From contig NC_065417.1 of the NCBI RefSeq assembly GCF_024362695.1, positions 5,511,001 through 5,575,000 on the forward strand: a DNA stretch of 64,000 bases, given 5' to 3'. Position numbers and translations under genes: made by a program. Origin of the DNA: Pectinophora gossypiella (lineage: Eukaryota; Arthropoda; Insecta; Lepidoptera; Gelechiidae). Positions within the stretch are counted from its first letter, which is position 1, and the number at the start of each line of letters is the position of its first letter. Shown here one piece after another: positions 11,354-24,675 of this stretch. The notes under the pieces were generated by a model, which saw only the letters and a list, made by a program, of their open reading frames with translations, made no database searches and was not told where the DNA came from.

Positions 11354-14169
11354 TAACAGTATAACATATCATATCTTCTTATAACATAAGATAATATATT
11401 GTAGCCTAAGGTCTGTCTTATTGTAGGTAAGTACATATCCTCGTAACGCGTGGGTCCTTTTAAAAGGACAAATTCAAAACTAAAAGTCGACTTTATAGAT
11501 ATAAAACATTTGAATACCTATTAAACTCGTTTAAGATTCACGTTAAGTTAAAAAAAAATATGCCAGTAAAATGGATGAGAGTTGTGTTGTATCGTGGGCA
11601 AAAAGCTGACAACCTATCACCGCTAAACACATGTTCCAACTTGCTTACCTACTCTTAAAGTACTTGTCGAATGTGGCATCAAGTGGTTTTATGATCACTT
11701 AGTGCTCTGCCTACCCCGATAGGGCATATAGGCGTGATTGTATGTTATGTTAAGTTAATCTACATACCTACCACAAAAAGACCGGCTGTCATGAGTTTTG
11801 ATTACTTACTGATTCTTTCATCTATAGTTAGATACAGGCACTAATTAGGTATTTATGTTAAGCGTTCATGATAGAATCTAATTATTAAAAAGTTGCCAGT
11901 TTTTTTTATTTTTTCCTTTATATTCATCTAATTACCTATCTGCATACCAAATTTTCACTCTAGGTCATCTGGAACTGGGTTAGAGTTTTGATCTATAGGT
12001 CAGTCAGTCAGTCAGTCAATGATAAAAATGAGGATTTTAGGATAAGCTTATGAAATTTAGAACACTTATATGTATCTCACAAGTCTCAATATATGAGCCA
12101 AATTTGATACGTTTATGTGAAATAGTTTTTGATTTATGAGGGGGGTCAAAAGTGCCTCCAAATGGTTTGTGTAATATTACACACGGTGCGGCTCGCCAGT
12201 TCTATTTCTTGAACTTGGCTTGACACGCTACCGCGTGTCTAGATACTTTTCTTTCTTCTTTCATTCTTTCTTTTAATAATTTTAAAATGTACCTATTTTT
12301 AACTAAGCTTTATTCACAATCATAAACAAAACATATCTATTTTAAGTTTTGTGTATGGTTAAATGCATTTAAAGTGGGCATTAGATTCGATTCCTTTATT
12401 TTTTTAGCTTGATAAAGACATCGGGAATTTGGCCGCCTTTTTTAACAATAATGTTTTTGGTGGGATTAAAAACTACCGCGCACACACACGACGTTAATCA
12501 AATTGCAAGGGTTCTTCGTATACACTATTCAACGGATAATCGTTAATTTTTACAATAATCACATTGTTTCCGTTGGCAATTAGAAGCGCGGTGATCGTAC
12601 CTACTTTGCGTCAGCGAACCATGTAGGTACCTATGAGAATGTATGCGCGGAGACTCATTAGCAAATTGAGTTTATGTTTGTTAGTTCCAATTGTGATAAA
12701 TATTAAATAATTAAGTAAATCACATTCCTATCCAAGTAAGAACTCAGCATAACAATATTTTTTTATCTTCCACGAGTCGAAAAACTTACCTCTCAAACAA
12801 ACATACTTTCCATACGTTTTAAGCTTGTTCGATTTTAATTGTTACTTGTTACATAGATGATTCTGGCACAGAATAAACAAACATGATTTTACGACATTAC
12901 TTTACTAAATCAAAATAGAGGATCACTTTAGATATAAGAGTTTTAAGTAGGAATTCACTAAATACTTTTTGTCTTAAGTTGGTATACTCCTAGACAATTG
13001 AAGTAAAATTTATCTTAACTAGTACTTGATGAAGTGCAACTTGACTTTACTTTTCTAAACTGATTCTTACGAAATCAATTGTTTCTAAAGTCTTTCTTCA
13101 TTTAGAAAAATATTACTTAACGCCATTTTGCACTTACAGGAAGAAAACATGTAATATTTTTTTGACAATATTATCGTCAAAAACTGAAGTAAATTAATAT
13201 ATATTTCTGTTGTAGTAACAATTACTGCGTTTAGCTGTCACATATTAATAGAAAATGAATTTCTCTATTCTATATGTCACCATTTTTTTTATTTGCTGAA
13301 TAATCAATCCAAATTTTATTATTATTTTTCTGGTATATTAAAGGCCCTTTTGTTTTTTAACACTTTCTATCTATTTTACACGAGAAACAATCATGCGTTT
13401 ATAATTTCCTGTATGTGAAACGGCAGAATAACCTTTTGTTAAAACAACTTAACAAATATTTTAGACGCCATTTTCTTACAGACTTCATTTCTTGTGTTAA
13501 TATAAATGTTCGCCATTATATTCTAAAATAAAGACGCGTGAAGTAAAAATCGTTTTAGTATGACCTGAAGTTTTACTTCGTTAAGTTACAATTGACTCAG
13601 TGCAATTCAATCCTATAGTCTTAACTAAGTATTGTAGATATCTTCAAGTATATATTCTTGGTATTAAGTGATACTACAAGAATTCTAAGTTTAGAATATG
13701 CAAGAACATTGTCTAAAGTAGGGTTTAAGTCTGACTTAGCGTTGTCTTAAGTCTGTCTTGTATAAGAGTTAAAGTATGTGCCCACTTTTACTAAACTGTA
13801 TCTTCAAGATATCTTGAGGGATATCTTTGAGACATATAAGACTTATCCAAGACAAGGGTTTGATTTAGTCTACTTGCCTTCAAGATATCTACAATTCTCT
13901 TTTAAGACAATCGGTTGCTACTTGGGAAGCAAGTATTGCTTACTTACCTAAATTATATGTTTCGTGCAAGCAATTAAAACTGTAGCTGTACACGTTTTTA
14001 ACTGCATATCTGTATAGTTACGGAACAAAGTTTTTATACGTGCGTAAATTAATAAGTGGATATAAATTTGTGAAACACCGACTCGTAATTCTCACAGTTT
14101 AGGTAAATTTCGCTAGTGTGCGCAAGTTAAAACTGTCTCCGTGTATTCATATGTAAAAAAAATAGTTAA

Positions 14170-15450
14170 AGTTGATTTTTATTAGATCAGATAGAGTTCT
14201 CTCGACTGGATCCATTCCTCAAGGAAGCGCTCTAGGATGTCTACTCTCCCTAGTCTATATTAACAGTCTCCCAAATATAATAGATAACACATGTATACTT
14301 TTTGCAGATGACATCTCTATCCTATTTTCGTGCAGTAATACCACCGAATTAAACAACAGATTAAATTCAACATTAAATAAGATTGTTGACTGGCTAGATA
14401 CATCAAATCTTGAACTCAACCTGAAAAAAACTAAAATTATCCAATTTAAGCCCTCGCAAAAAGCACCTCTAGATATATCTTACGTTTTCAATAGTACACC
14501 CCTAGAAACAACAAAGACGGCAACCCTGTTGGGGATCGTTTTGGACACTAACTTGAGTTGGAAACCCTACATACAAAAACTAAAAAATAAACTATCATCT
14601 TTTACATATGCTCTCCATCAACTTAAACGTATAACGGATTTCAAGACTGCTCTTACGGCGTATTACGCATACGCACATTCCAGACTTGCGTATGGTGTCA
14701 TACTGTGGGGAAATTGCGTCGAGGTAGAACACATATTCATTCTTCAAAAGAAATGTGTTAGAATCCTTACCAATATTGATCAAATGGTATCCTGTCGACC
14801 CTACTTTGTAAAACACCAAATACTTACTTTAACATCTATATATATATATTAGAAGCCTGCAAGTTTGTAAGAAAACATACAAATCTATACTCCCCTCTAG
14901 AAAATAAAAACAAAAGAAACAATCGCGATTCAAATAAACTAAAAAAACCGTTCACAAAATTAGCATTAGTAGCTTCCAGCCCCCATCACATGGCTATCAA
15001 AATTTATAACCATATTCCCAATTCCATAAAAAGCATTGATAAACCGACGTTATTTTTTAATACTCTAAAGAAGTTCCTCATTCAGAAAGCCTACTATGAT
15101 GTTAAAGAATTTTTTTCTGATAAGTTGAACGAATATTAATTATTACTATTAGACTACTCGTAAAATTATATTAAAAGATGTTGTAATAATTCTATTAAAA
15201 GTTATTTCTTGATAAAATGTTAATAATACTTATATAATTTATACTAGAATATATATAATATGTTACATTAATTGTTAAGTAGATAATTGGTTAAAGCTTA
15301 TTGTATAAATGTAAATTCTGACCACGTAACAAATGTTATGCCTAAGTTGCTGTGCCCCAACGGGGCGTCACAATGTACCTACCACATCCTGTATACCACC
15401 TATGTAAAACTGTGACTTGCAATAAATGATTATGATTATGATTATGAATC
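14170..15450 (+). mobile_element. 5'-truncated non-LTR retrotransposon with reverse-transcriptase fragment
   Basis: From 14172 the frame encodes the 3' half of a reverse transcriptase: the box GSIPQGSALG, then YINSLPN and the catalytic motif FADD (FADDISILFSC), then DWLDTSNLELNLKKTK and LGIVLDTNLSW. The frame stops in a run of TA repeats at about 14850 and continues in another frame (EACKFVRKH ... KEFFSDKLNEY) to a stop near 15138, so one slippage-type frameshift broke it. The 3' UTR ends with aataaatgattatgattatg, a TGATTA-type tail. The ORF order and FADD box place it with the Jockey/CR1 group; the exact clade is uncertain. Everything 5' of the PQG box is missing, as usual for dead-on-arrival copies. 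Confidence 0.9.
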
Positions 15451-15530
15451 ATTGTCTACCGCACCCAGGAACGAATTCCTGGGAGAATCTTGTTGATATG
15501 GGAAAAAGTAGGTATAATGAGACGTGATAT

Positions 15531-15748
15531 TACGTCACACCCTGGACACTTCATACAAACCTCGTTTTACACAGACACCACACATTGACGTTATCGTACA
15601 CGCGCATCTGTGGGTGTGACGTCTGATGCCATACGATTCAAGTCTAAACTGTGTTCGAGGGGGGGGGGGGGGGGGGGGTAAACCTAGCCCAGCCGCTGGT
15701 GGGGAGCGGAGAGTTGCCGTTCTATACGTATTCCTTATTCTATGATTA
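15531..15748. repeat. Dispersed repeat R2 with an 18-22 base G run
   Basis: ctcgttttacacagacacc, cattgacgttatcgtacacg, cgcatctgtgggtgtgacgt and ggggagcggagagttgccgt are shared with the copies at 25233 and 34822. The run of G at 15659-15678 replaces a shorter G-rich stretch of the other copies. Confidence 0.82.
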
Positions 15749-17851
15749 CGTTTCATGTAATGACTAGTGCATGCTATAACCCGGCGCTTGCGAACAGTCG
15801 TCATCTGCACACAATATGTTTGTCGTTCGCACGCGTTCTTTCGCACCACTTTCCGTTTCATTATGTTTTTGTTCTAATAGGTTTATACGTATGCTCATGT
15901 GTAGGGCTGAATTCTTGGGTTTTTAATTATCATGTAGTGTAATTATATGGCTAGTGTTGTTTTGCAATGGAGTGTAACGAAGCTTTTATTATATGTTCGG
16001 TTCTCATGACGTCAGTATATTTTTCCTACAAGCACTATAGCAGTCATAGTTGATACTAATTTTACATTACAATTCCTAATTAATTGCTCTCATTTAGTTT
16101 CTTATAAGAAACTTGGACGTTCTTTCCTATCTCTAAACTTGAGAGCCAACTGAGTATATTCGATTCGACAGGGTTTACGAATAGGCAAGATATTTTTCAC
16201 TTTTTAACCCAAATAATTGTTTAAATTGTAACTCTCGGAAGCTACGTGGTCACGAACACGAATGGTCAAATTGCTTACTGTAAGGTCCATAATTTTTCAT
16301 GAGAAAAATCTACCCATTTCTCCCATCAGGTGTCGCTACTATTGAGTGTTCTTAAATTTTGATAGTTCCCCATACTACTTGAGTAAACAAACACGATTGT
16401 TTTGCTTATATTTTTACATTACAACCCTTTGCGCAACGTTTAACTGCAAAATCATATTGTTATATTTATTCTAGATTTTTAGCTTCTACATTTGAGCTTC
16501 TAGTTTTTATCCTCAATAATATACCAGCGGTCAATTTGTTGTAGATTTGCCGCAAATGGCATTAACTACTTGGCCGGCTTGTCGTGCGCTGACGACTCTC
16601 ACCCAGTACAAAATTTAAGATAACACACCGAACCCCGACTCAGAGCGCCGCCGTCTGACTGAGAAAAGTTTTAGCGTTCCTTTATTACTTACAGAATTTG
16701 CAATGTAATAATAATTAAAAGGGGATTATATCTCAATTCGGCTACAATTAAACGTAACCATCCCGGTGTTTTACCCGATCACCATTAAAACTCTCACTAT
16801 CAATACGACAAGACAGCCCTATTAGAATCGGTACATCAAGTGAAGTAATCCATAGAGTTCTTATTGACACAAGTCATCGATGGCGATAAGATAATCATGA
16901 CAAACTACTGACATGACCGGGTGTGCGTTCGCGCAGTTTACGCAACCCGTTGATCTCTGTACTTTAGCGGCACAATCAGTAAATAATAGCAGTGAGATAG
17001 CTCGAAAGATATAGATTTATGTTGAGATTGTAAGTACGTTTCTTCTGACTAATCCACTGTACTTTTTGAACAGTTGGTAGAGTGAATATTATTATATTAT
17101 TATTATTTTATATTATTTGGAGAATTTACAGAATAATTATATATTAAATGAACTAAATATGCATGAGACAATGCTAATAACTAATATGCCAATTTTATTA
17201 GTTGTTTTCCACGATTTCGTACACGAGACATCTCGTTCGCTCCATAATTTTCAATAGCCTACTAGTCTGCTTATAGTGTTTGCTTCTATATAAAAAAAGC
17301 TTTGAGAAAAATCGCACCAATCGAACCCCAGAAGTTAAACTTTTTTCTTAATAATAATCCAGATACAACTATATAGGTAGGTTTGCGTTATGAACCAGGA
17401 TTCAACATATTACACAACGCGACTTTGAACTGTTTGCACATGTATTTGTGCTTCATTTGAAATCTGGTCGTTCCTATGAAGTGGCCACACTGGCTTTATA
17501 TACTTTGCTAGTGATGAAATGTCGTCTCTATAACACGGCCTTTGTCCTTACATAAGATGCTCTAGTTGATTTACAGTTCCTGATCTTCAAAAGTATTTAC
17601 GAAACTGTATTTATTAGTGACAGCGAAAGCATCGAGAAAATCCGCTTACTCAAAACATGTCAGGAAATGAGAGCACTTTTAAAAGTAAAGAGCAAATTGC
17701 AAGTTCATTTACAAGTAGATTATAACAGTCAGATTTTAATATTGGCTGCGTATTGAAGCAGAGAAAGCTGGCTGTGCGCTTTGGGAGTAAATAAAAGTTT
17801 CTGTGAAGATTAAAATAAGAGTAGGTACTATTAAACATGGGCTCAACATAT
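15749..17851. other. AT-rich DNA, mostly unassigned
   Basis: Holds the repeat fragment at 16537-16584. No exon with matching splice sites was found. Confidence 0.5.
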
Positions 17852-17986
17852 AAAAAGGGCATATCAAACCAATTCATCTAAAAAGCAATATTGCTATTTG
17901 ACATTTCTTGACATTACGCACTTACTTTTATGTGTCAAATGTCAATATTCCTTTTTTAAATGAATTGCTTTGATGTGGCCTTTTTA
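17852..17986. mobile_element. Foldback MITE, AAAAAGGC family, complete
   Basis: aaaaagggcatatcaaacca at the left pairs with gctttgatgtggccttttta at the right; aaaaagcaatattgc pairs with the mirrored copy inside. It is about 135 bp. Confidence 0.85.
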
Positions 17987-18659
17987 CCCCCATCACTTAA
18001 GATACTTTAAACTCATTGGTGCAAGTACGAAGTGCTCCCCGAAGCAAGCAGGTGTACCATAGGACCACAGTGACCGAGATACGTTGAGATAGCAGGCAAT
18101 AATTCAGAGTATGACAGATTATTCTTGTCTACATCGAGGTAGATAGTACATTATCTACTCCTAGTCATAGATATAATAAACAATAACAGTACGTATCCTA
18201 ACTCCCGATATCCTTGACATAGTTAGCCCACGCTGCGCCCGCGCTGCTGTGGGTGGCAATAACACGCAAGTCCAAGTGCCTATTGTTTGATGCATTGGAG
18301 AGATTCGTTCGACCGTGTAGGTATTCGGATGAATCTGGTTATAAGATGTTTTGGTTATGTGAAGATGACGTTTACACTTTATAATTTGACAACACATTGA
18401 AATTTAAACCTTATTACCTCGATACTAAATTTCCCGCAACTAAGTCACGTATACAATGATATATTATGTTTATGTGGTTGGGTTTATTATCATTTTGTGT
18501 CATAGCTAATTTGTTTTGTTTCCCTTAAAAGGTAAAGAAGCGAGTTTCCCTAATGTTGTGACACATAGAATTTTAATTGGACATTGAAGGATGTCTAATA
18601 AATAAGTAACTATAGCTTCACTACATAGTACGTATAAAACAAAGTCGCTTTTCCTGTCC

Positions 18660-18885
18660 CTATATCCCTAAGTACGCTTAAATTTTGAAAATTACGCAAC
18701 GGATTTTGATGCGGTTTTTCTAACAGATAGAGTGATTCAAGAGGAAGGTTTACATGTATAATAACATCCATTAAATAGTGGAGAAATTTTGTTATTTTTG
18801 AGGTTTTAATGTGATGTCGTAAATAATTTAATTTTTTCCTCAGCATTGCACTCGAGCGAAGCCGGGGCGGGTCGCTAGTATATTA
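18660..18885 (+). mobile_element. Possible Helitron 3' end
   Basis: gattttgatgcggtttttct, agagtgattcaagaggaagg, gagcgaagccggggcggg, then tcgctagta. A GC-rich short hairpin just before CTAGT fits the 3' end of Helitrons, but the 5' end was not found and a LINE origin is possible. Confidence 0.45.
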
Positions 18886-19357
18886 TAGAACAATAATTAG
18901 GCGCCCGTCTGCAGTGCTATTACATGCGACTTAAACATAGCCGGCGAGGAATGGGTGTAGGTGGCATAAGAATATACTATCCACCTCTGTCTACCCCTTC
19001 AGGGATATCGGCGTGATGCTAAACATAGCATCAATTCATTCAGCATTCAATCAATCCAATAGTGAAACGTATTGCATTGTTATGCAACGGAAACCTTCCT
19101 TTATTGGGTGAAATAATGCTGGAGGTTTGTGGAGTGACGAGGCAAAGTAGATTAGAGAAATAGATAGTCATGCAAATTGACATTAACATTGAATAGGTGC
19201 CTAGAGAATTCAACTAGGATTAATTGATCTATTTTTTTTAAATCTTTATTTGGATAAAAGGCTTCCGTCTCTGAGCCACTATGTCAGCCCTGTTGTTGTT
19301 ACAAAAATCTTATTCTCTAATTTTTATAAGCTTATTTATATAATATAAACATAAAAT

Positions 19358-19681
19358 AAACTGCCTATATACGTCCCACTGCTGGGCACAGGCCTCCCTT
19401 CAATCAACCGGAGGAGGTATGGAGCATACTCAAACACGCTGCTCCACTGTGGGTTGGTGGGGGTGTTTTTACGGCTAATAGCCGGGACCAACGGCTTAAC
19501 GTGCCCTCCGAAGCACGGAATCATCTTACTTTTCCGGACAATCAGGTGATTCAAGCCTGCAAAGTCCTTACCAAACAAAGGACAGTCTCACAAAGTGATT
19601 TCGACAATGTCCCCATCGGGAATCGAACTCGGAACCTCCAGATCGTGAGCCTAATGCTCTAACCACTAGACCACGGAGGCT
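19358..19681 (-). mobile_element. tRNA-derived SINE (family B), full-length copy
   Basis: Read on the minus strand it has a tRNA-like head (tggtctagtggttagagc, ggttccgagttcgattcc), a middle shared with family A (gtgcttcgga...cgttaagccg) and a distinct 3' end (aggcctgtgcccagcagtgg, gacgtatatagg). It is therefore a relative of family A with a different tail. The 80-codon minus frame is not a gene. Confidence 0.88.
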
Positions 19682-19710
19682 GTTAAATGACAATATATGC
19701 TTTATAAGAT

Positions 19711-19818
19711 ACATAAACACATACATACATACATACATACATAAATACATAAACTCACGCCCGTAATCCCTAATGGGGTGGGCAGAGCCACAAGTAATCA
19801 AAGACAACTTGCAGCCAC

Positions 19819-19863
<45 letters not shown>
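19711..19863 (-). mobile_element. LINE 3' end, TATG-tail family, with 14-bp target duplication
   Basis: It is minus oriented, with a (CATA)n tail on the left and ctcacgcccgtaatcccta next to it. TGCTTTATAAGATA flanks it at 19697-19710 and 19864-19877. The far end carries a pure (GT)n tract of about 44 bp (19820-19863). Confidence 0.85.

Positions 19864-19864
<1 letters not shown>
19820..19864. repeat. (GT)n microsatellite
   Basis: About 21 uninterrupted GT units at the 5' end of a LINE tail copy. Confidence 0.95.
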
Positions 19865-19866
<2 letters not shown>

Positions 19867-20149
19867 TTATAAGATAATATAATTTAATACAAAATTTCGA
19901 CTTTGGTTCTGATAATAATATATTTCACATATCACCGGCTTCCAATTCTATTTTTTCCGTTCTGTACCAATTCGGGCACACTCCACCAAAGGTAAACATC
20001 TTCCCTTATGGCACTCATTAAACAGTTCGGTAATCGATCATTCATCATGTCTATTCCCCACCGGGGTAAGCAGAGACAATGGAATACCATTTGCTTCGAT
20101 CCTATAACATACTTCTTTTGCTACCTCCGCATGTCTCAATCGCCATTTT

Positions 20150-20315
20150 GTACTGAACTTTTTTAACTAAACACAAGCTCAAGGTTATATCCCAATGGGG
20201 TAGTCAGAGGTACATCCATTGCAAGGTGCACGAAGTACCCACACCACACCTAGCTTTCTGTTAGACTAACGTGATAGTTGGTAAGCCGTCTATAATCCCT
20301 TATACAATTTTAAGG
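20150..20315 (-). mobile_element. SINE family C, degenerate 3' part
   Basis: Contains ggttatatcccaatggggta, then gttagactaacgtgatagtt and ggtaagccgtctataat. A short related head fragment (ctcattggtgcaagtacga) lies at 18011-18050. Confidence 0.65.
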
Positions 20316-21182
20316 GCATTCCCAATTCGTCAACAAGTAAGTAGGTAAGTAAAGAACAGTAATATATGTTGCTCCGGCGCAACACGGAACATTCACAATA
20401 CTTATCCAACCACAGATTACCTAGAAGAGAAATCTAAACAGTAAGTACCTACTAAACAGGTAACTTGCTCTGAGTAACTACGTCTTTAACAATCGCAATG
20501 GCCCATTGCCTATAGGTACGCACTAGGCACTAAGTTTCTCGACTCGTCTATTGTTCGCCACAATACAGTGTGAAGTTCCTAAAGTAAAAATCACGAGAGA
20601 AATCCATTTTCACGTTTTCTTACCGTCATAGTTGTAAGGATTAATTTTCCTTACTGGTTTCCGTTGACTATGAGTCTATCGTGTTTTTACTGTAAGTAAA
20701 TTAACTACCTCATACGTAGAAAATTAAAATAAAATGTCCATAAAAGCTTTCGTAACTCCTCTTTCAAGTCCCTAGGGTTGACGGGGTTGGTCATTGACCT
20801 CATAACCCGCACGAGAGAAAAGAAGATTCCCTATTAATATAATCTTCGTAGCTAGAACCGGATTCTATTATTAAATTAATCATTTAACATATAGGACGCA
20901 CGCATCTGACCGGAAGTGGCGCACGCGCAGCTGAGGGCCCGCTTCCGGCGGCCATTGCTGTCGATCTAGTGCTATCAAATGGACCGGCACGATCCATTGT
21001 TTAGACCCTTTCCTTTGCCGCTATATATAAATTATAAATATCCAATGTCGATGTTCTAAAGAGGTCATTGTACAGGACTTATGCATGATAATCAGTATTA
21101 AGGAGGTTCTTTATGTCTTTAAATAAAGTTAACAAGTCGCGTGAATGGATAATAATTCGGTCTTTGTTTGAATAGGATTACG

Positions 21183-21424
21183 AAAGCAGTATATAAAACG
21201 AAGATTGGTGGTAGAGCTGGCAGGGGAAAAATTAGCAGGACGTACATTGACCAAATTGGAGATGTTCTTAGAAGTTCAGTACGATCTACTCTGAACCAGC
21301 GTGCGTGTATGAAACGATTGATAAATGTGAAAGAAGCAAGAGAAGTGTCAGGATCGAAGCAAATGGAATTCCATAGTCTCTGCTTACCCCGGTGGGAAAT
21401 AGGCGTGAGTTTATGTATGTATGC
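21183..21424 (+). mobile_element. LINE 3' end, TATG-tail family (longest copy)
   Basis: It encodes the end of an ORF2-like protein (GGRAGRGKISRTYIDQIGDV, ACMKRLINVKEAREVSGSKQ) followed by ctctgcttaccccggtggga and a gagtttatgtatgtatg tail. The residues after the GRP-like motif fit the C-terminal end of a reverse-transcriptase polyprotein. The copy at 19711 shows target duplication, proving retrotransposition. Confidence 0.8.
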
Positions 21425-22149
21425 TGAGGGTTTGGGCAAAACATTTAAGTTTTTTTTGGCGTAGATTGATTGACAAATGGAAAGCGCAGCTGGACGCAAA
21501 CCTCGGCTCAGGGTAGCTAATATTTAAGTTGTTTTTTGATAAATCATTATATAGTTACCTACTAAAAGCTTTATTATTTACTATTACCCTATCCTATCTT
21601 TCGTATCCTGGGCTATTATTTGCATATTATAATTTTCATAACTAAAAATGTTGACCTAAGGCTAAATGCTGACCACCTGCAAACTGTACCTACCATTTTT
21701 AAAGCGAATAAATTAATTATGAATTACCTCTCTCCATACTAACAAAAGTTACTTGTCTAAAATAAATCCTACGATATAAACATACTCGCAAAATGTCGTC
21801 ACCTAAGAGTAAAAGCAAATTATTGGCGGTTTATTTTGGAACCTGGCTGAATGCCAAGCACGACCTTGCACTCGGGGAAGTAGAAATGGCACATGCATAT
21901 TTATATACGTACGCGCATCGATCGATTAGTCATAATTATTTTGTGTTTTTTACGTAGGGTAAGTATAATGTCGATGTACTTCAAAGTGATACGTACTAAA
22001 TAATAGGTGCTATGTAAAAATAATGTTGAATAATATCGTTTCTGTATTTTTTTTCCATGCTGGGTTTTGTTTAACGCTTATCAACATCGTTGTGTGTGCG
22101 GTGAAACCAGACATGTGCTGTTCCTGAGAATGATCCCAAAGTGATTATT

Positions 22150-22400
22150 TTTGTATCTCTCTCTCTCTCTCTCTTGGTCGGTCCCTCATATCTGAGGATC
22201 GTGGTCAGCAACAGGGTTGCACCTGGAGCGTATGATCTGCCTCCACCGGTTCCTGTCCAGCGCTTCCCTTACTACTGTGTAGAACTTGGATGACGACGAG
22301 TATTTCACTTGATCAGTCCATCTAGTCGGTGAACGACCACGCGATCTTTTGCCTTCAGTGTTCCCAACCACAATCAGCTTCTCCAAACTGTCATCACCTT
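22150..22400 (-). pseudogene. C-terminal tail of a LINE reverse-transcriptase protein
   Basis: The minus-strand frame reads RSRGRSPTRWTDQVKYSSSS, then FYTVVREALDRNRWRQIIR, the GRPxxRWxD...AxDRxxWRxI motif that ends many non-LTR retrotransposon ORF2 proteins. It is followed (leftward) by a (CT)n tract at 22157-22174 that fits a 3' microsatellite tail. Confidence 0.75.
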
Positions 22401-22493
22401 TTTACTGCCGGGAATGTATCACTGAATGAAACGCTCCTTAGCATTAATTGCCTAATTAAGACAACTTATATAATATAACCCTTATATAATAAC

Positions 22494-22785
22494 ATCATCA
22501 TCTTCCTAGCATTATCCCGTGTTTCACAGGGTCCGCTTGCCTAACCTGAAGATTTGACAGGTCCGGTTTTTTACAGAAGCGACTGCCTGTCTGACCTTCC
22601 AACCCGTGAAGAGGAAACCAGCCCAATGCAGGTTAGGTCACATACCACTGAAAATGCACTTCTCGGGAATGTGGGTTTCCTCACGATGTTTTCCTTCACC
22701 GCTAAGCACGTGATAATCATTTATGATCCTAACATGAATTCGAAAGCAAATTCGACAATCATTTAGGCCTGTGCTGAAACCCTTA
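22494..22785. repeat. Dispersed repeat R4, longer copy
   Basis: catcatcttcctagcattat, gatttgacaggtccggttt, acagaagcgactgcctgtct, gggtttcctcacgatgtttt and cgtgataatcatttatgatc. It is a common type of lepidopteran interspersed repeat, probably a retroelement 3' UTR. The 70-codon frame is not a gene. Confidence 0.78.
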
Positions 22786-23345
22786 AAAATGTAATGCTGC
22801 CAAATTACAATACCATCGTGTCATATCCCTTTGCTGTTATCAACCTGAACAACGTATAACGGAAGGAAGTCGACAAAATGGAGACACGATAAACAATAAG
22901 ACCGAGGACTTCGCGATAACACTTTCCACGTAATTCGCACAGTTTCCACAGAAATGATGACTAGCTTGTTAGACCTGTCATGAATGGATGTGAAAATGAG
23001 TAATCTTGCTTACTAATAGCTCGGCTAATATATACTTAGTTAGCACTGCACATAACACGCCGTTTTCCATTCCGGTGTTTACGGAACTGTTTTTCCATTT
23101 CAAATATTATGATTTAAATAGTTGCTCAATCTGCTGGGAAACTACCCCGGTGGGAAATAGGCATGAGTTATTTCGGAAGTGTTTTAAAAGGAGAGGTTTG
23201 GCTAATTATACCTAAGGTACATTTGAATACGAAATAATTTGTTATTGTTATAGCTACTTACATAAATACATAAAGTCCCGCTTATTTCTCGTTGGGGCCC
23301 ACGGAATTCCACTTACTACGATTCTGACCCACCGCTTTCGCGTCT

Positions 23346-24675
23346 TTCACTCTCATTAACACTTTTAAGGACACAACGTCTAATGACGTTCCGATTCCAA
23401 GGTGTCATACTATCTATTATGAACCATCAATGTCCCATGGTCTCTGCCCGTTAAAGGGTTAAAGACTTCATGCATGCTCTATCTATATTATATACCTATA
23501 AGGACTAAAGAGACTCTAAAAACGGTAAAAATCTTGAGATCCCTATCTAGGTACTTATCTATAACAAGAATAGTTCTGCGTAGAGGGAAAGTCACTGGCA
23601 TGGGGGTAAACAGAACAGTTTGTTTATAAAGAAATTAACTGGGCAAATAAGTGATAGTTATGGTAGCTAAGGTATGGTAGTAGAGGAAGGCTAACTAGTA
23701 GAAAATTGCGTAATATACATACAAAATAATATTTACATTCTCTTCCGTCCGGTTTTGCGCTAGATGATTTAGTTGGTAAAGTAATTAAAGATTAGTTTAG
23801 TTCACTTCAGACTGCGTTTATTTAAGTAAGTAGGTACCTATTATTAAACAGAACGACCAGTTCAGTACAATTAGTGATTATATTTCAACAAAGACAACAC
23901 TACACAATAACTTCAATGCAAAGTGTTGCTCTATGGTTCAATACGCTATTCTATTCTAAGAATTATATCTGTCAAAATACATCAGCCAGTGATGTGACGT
24001 TCATCAGCATAGTGATGTATCAGTTGATATTAAGTCGATCGATTCTTTTCTATCTAACAGTATATGAAGTGAAAGTAAAAAGGAGGCATTAACCATTTTA
24101 AATCCAGGTCATTCCAGGTACATATATGTAAATCGTAAATTTACGCTTTTAGCATAAATAAATATCAGTAACACGGGTTAATTTACTGATCCTGTACGTT
24201 TCTCTTAATATCCCAGGAGGTCACGGTTACATTAAGCGCGAGAAGAATAGTTACAAGAGAAGGCATTTTGCAGCCAATTCCTTAGATTGGCGCTCTAAAA
24301 TAATCCTTAACATTGAAGGAGATAAAATAATTTGACATTCAGAATTTACATTTGAACAGTTTTAAGACAGTATTTAAACTGAAACGTTGTAAAAAAGGTA
24401 TAAGGTTAGTGATTATTTAGAGATTAACTGTTTGGCAACTGATATTAGGTAGCAAAATTACTAAGTTGTATAATAATATATTTTTTTTAAATCGTCACAG
24501 GGTACTAAGTCTTGTGCCGAGGTTTTTTTTTGCAGCTTTTTTTCTTTAACTTCTTTTGTTTCCCCGTCAGAAGCTGCAGTAGTTTTAGGTGGATGAGACA
24601 TTCGACGTTCGTTATGTAAAAAATGACGAATCGAAGTGTAACTACCTGCTGAATAGATATTTTTTGAATTTGAAT
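23346..24675. other. AT-rich DNA left of nuf exon D
   Basis: In nuf sense this is the intron after exon D. I see no coiled-coil exon in it and no defined repeat. Confidence 0.5.

Larger units (their letters stand above)
10372..13926. mobile_element. Possible 3.5 kb DNA element with short terminal inverted repeats
   Basis: The left end reads cccaagtagcaatcaag and the right end, reverse complemented, cccaagtagcaaccgattg. The first 300 bp and last 400 bp share a striking texture of repeated aagtctta, actttag, ttcactaa and aagatatct motifs in both orientations, like subterminal repeats of DNA transposons. The flanking target duplication is unclear: AGCAA lies on both sides but offset by one base. 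Inside are a MITE (11215-11353), a repeat fragment with (GTCA)n at 11997-12018, and a possible exon remnant at 10796-10987. I found no transposase core. Confidence 0.5.
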
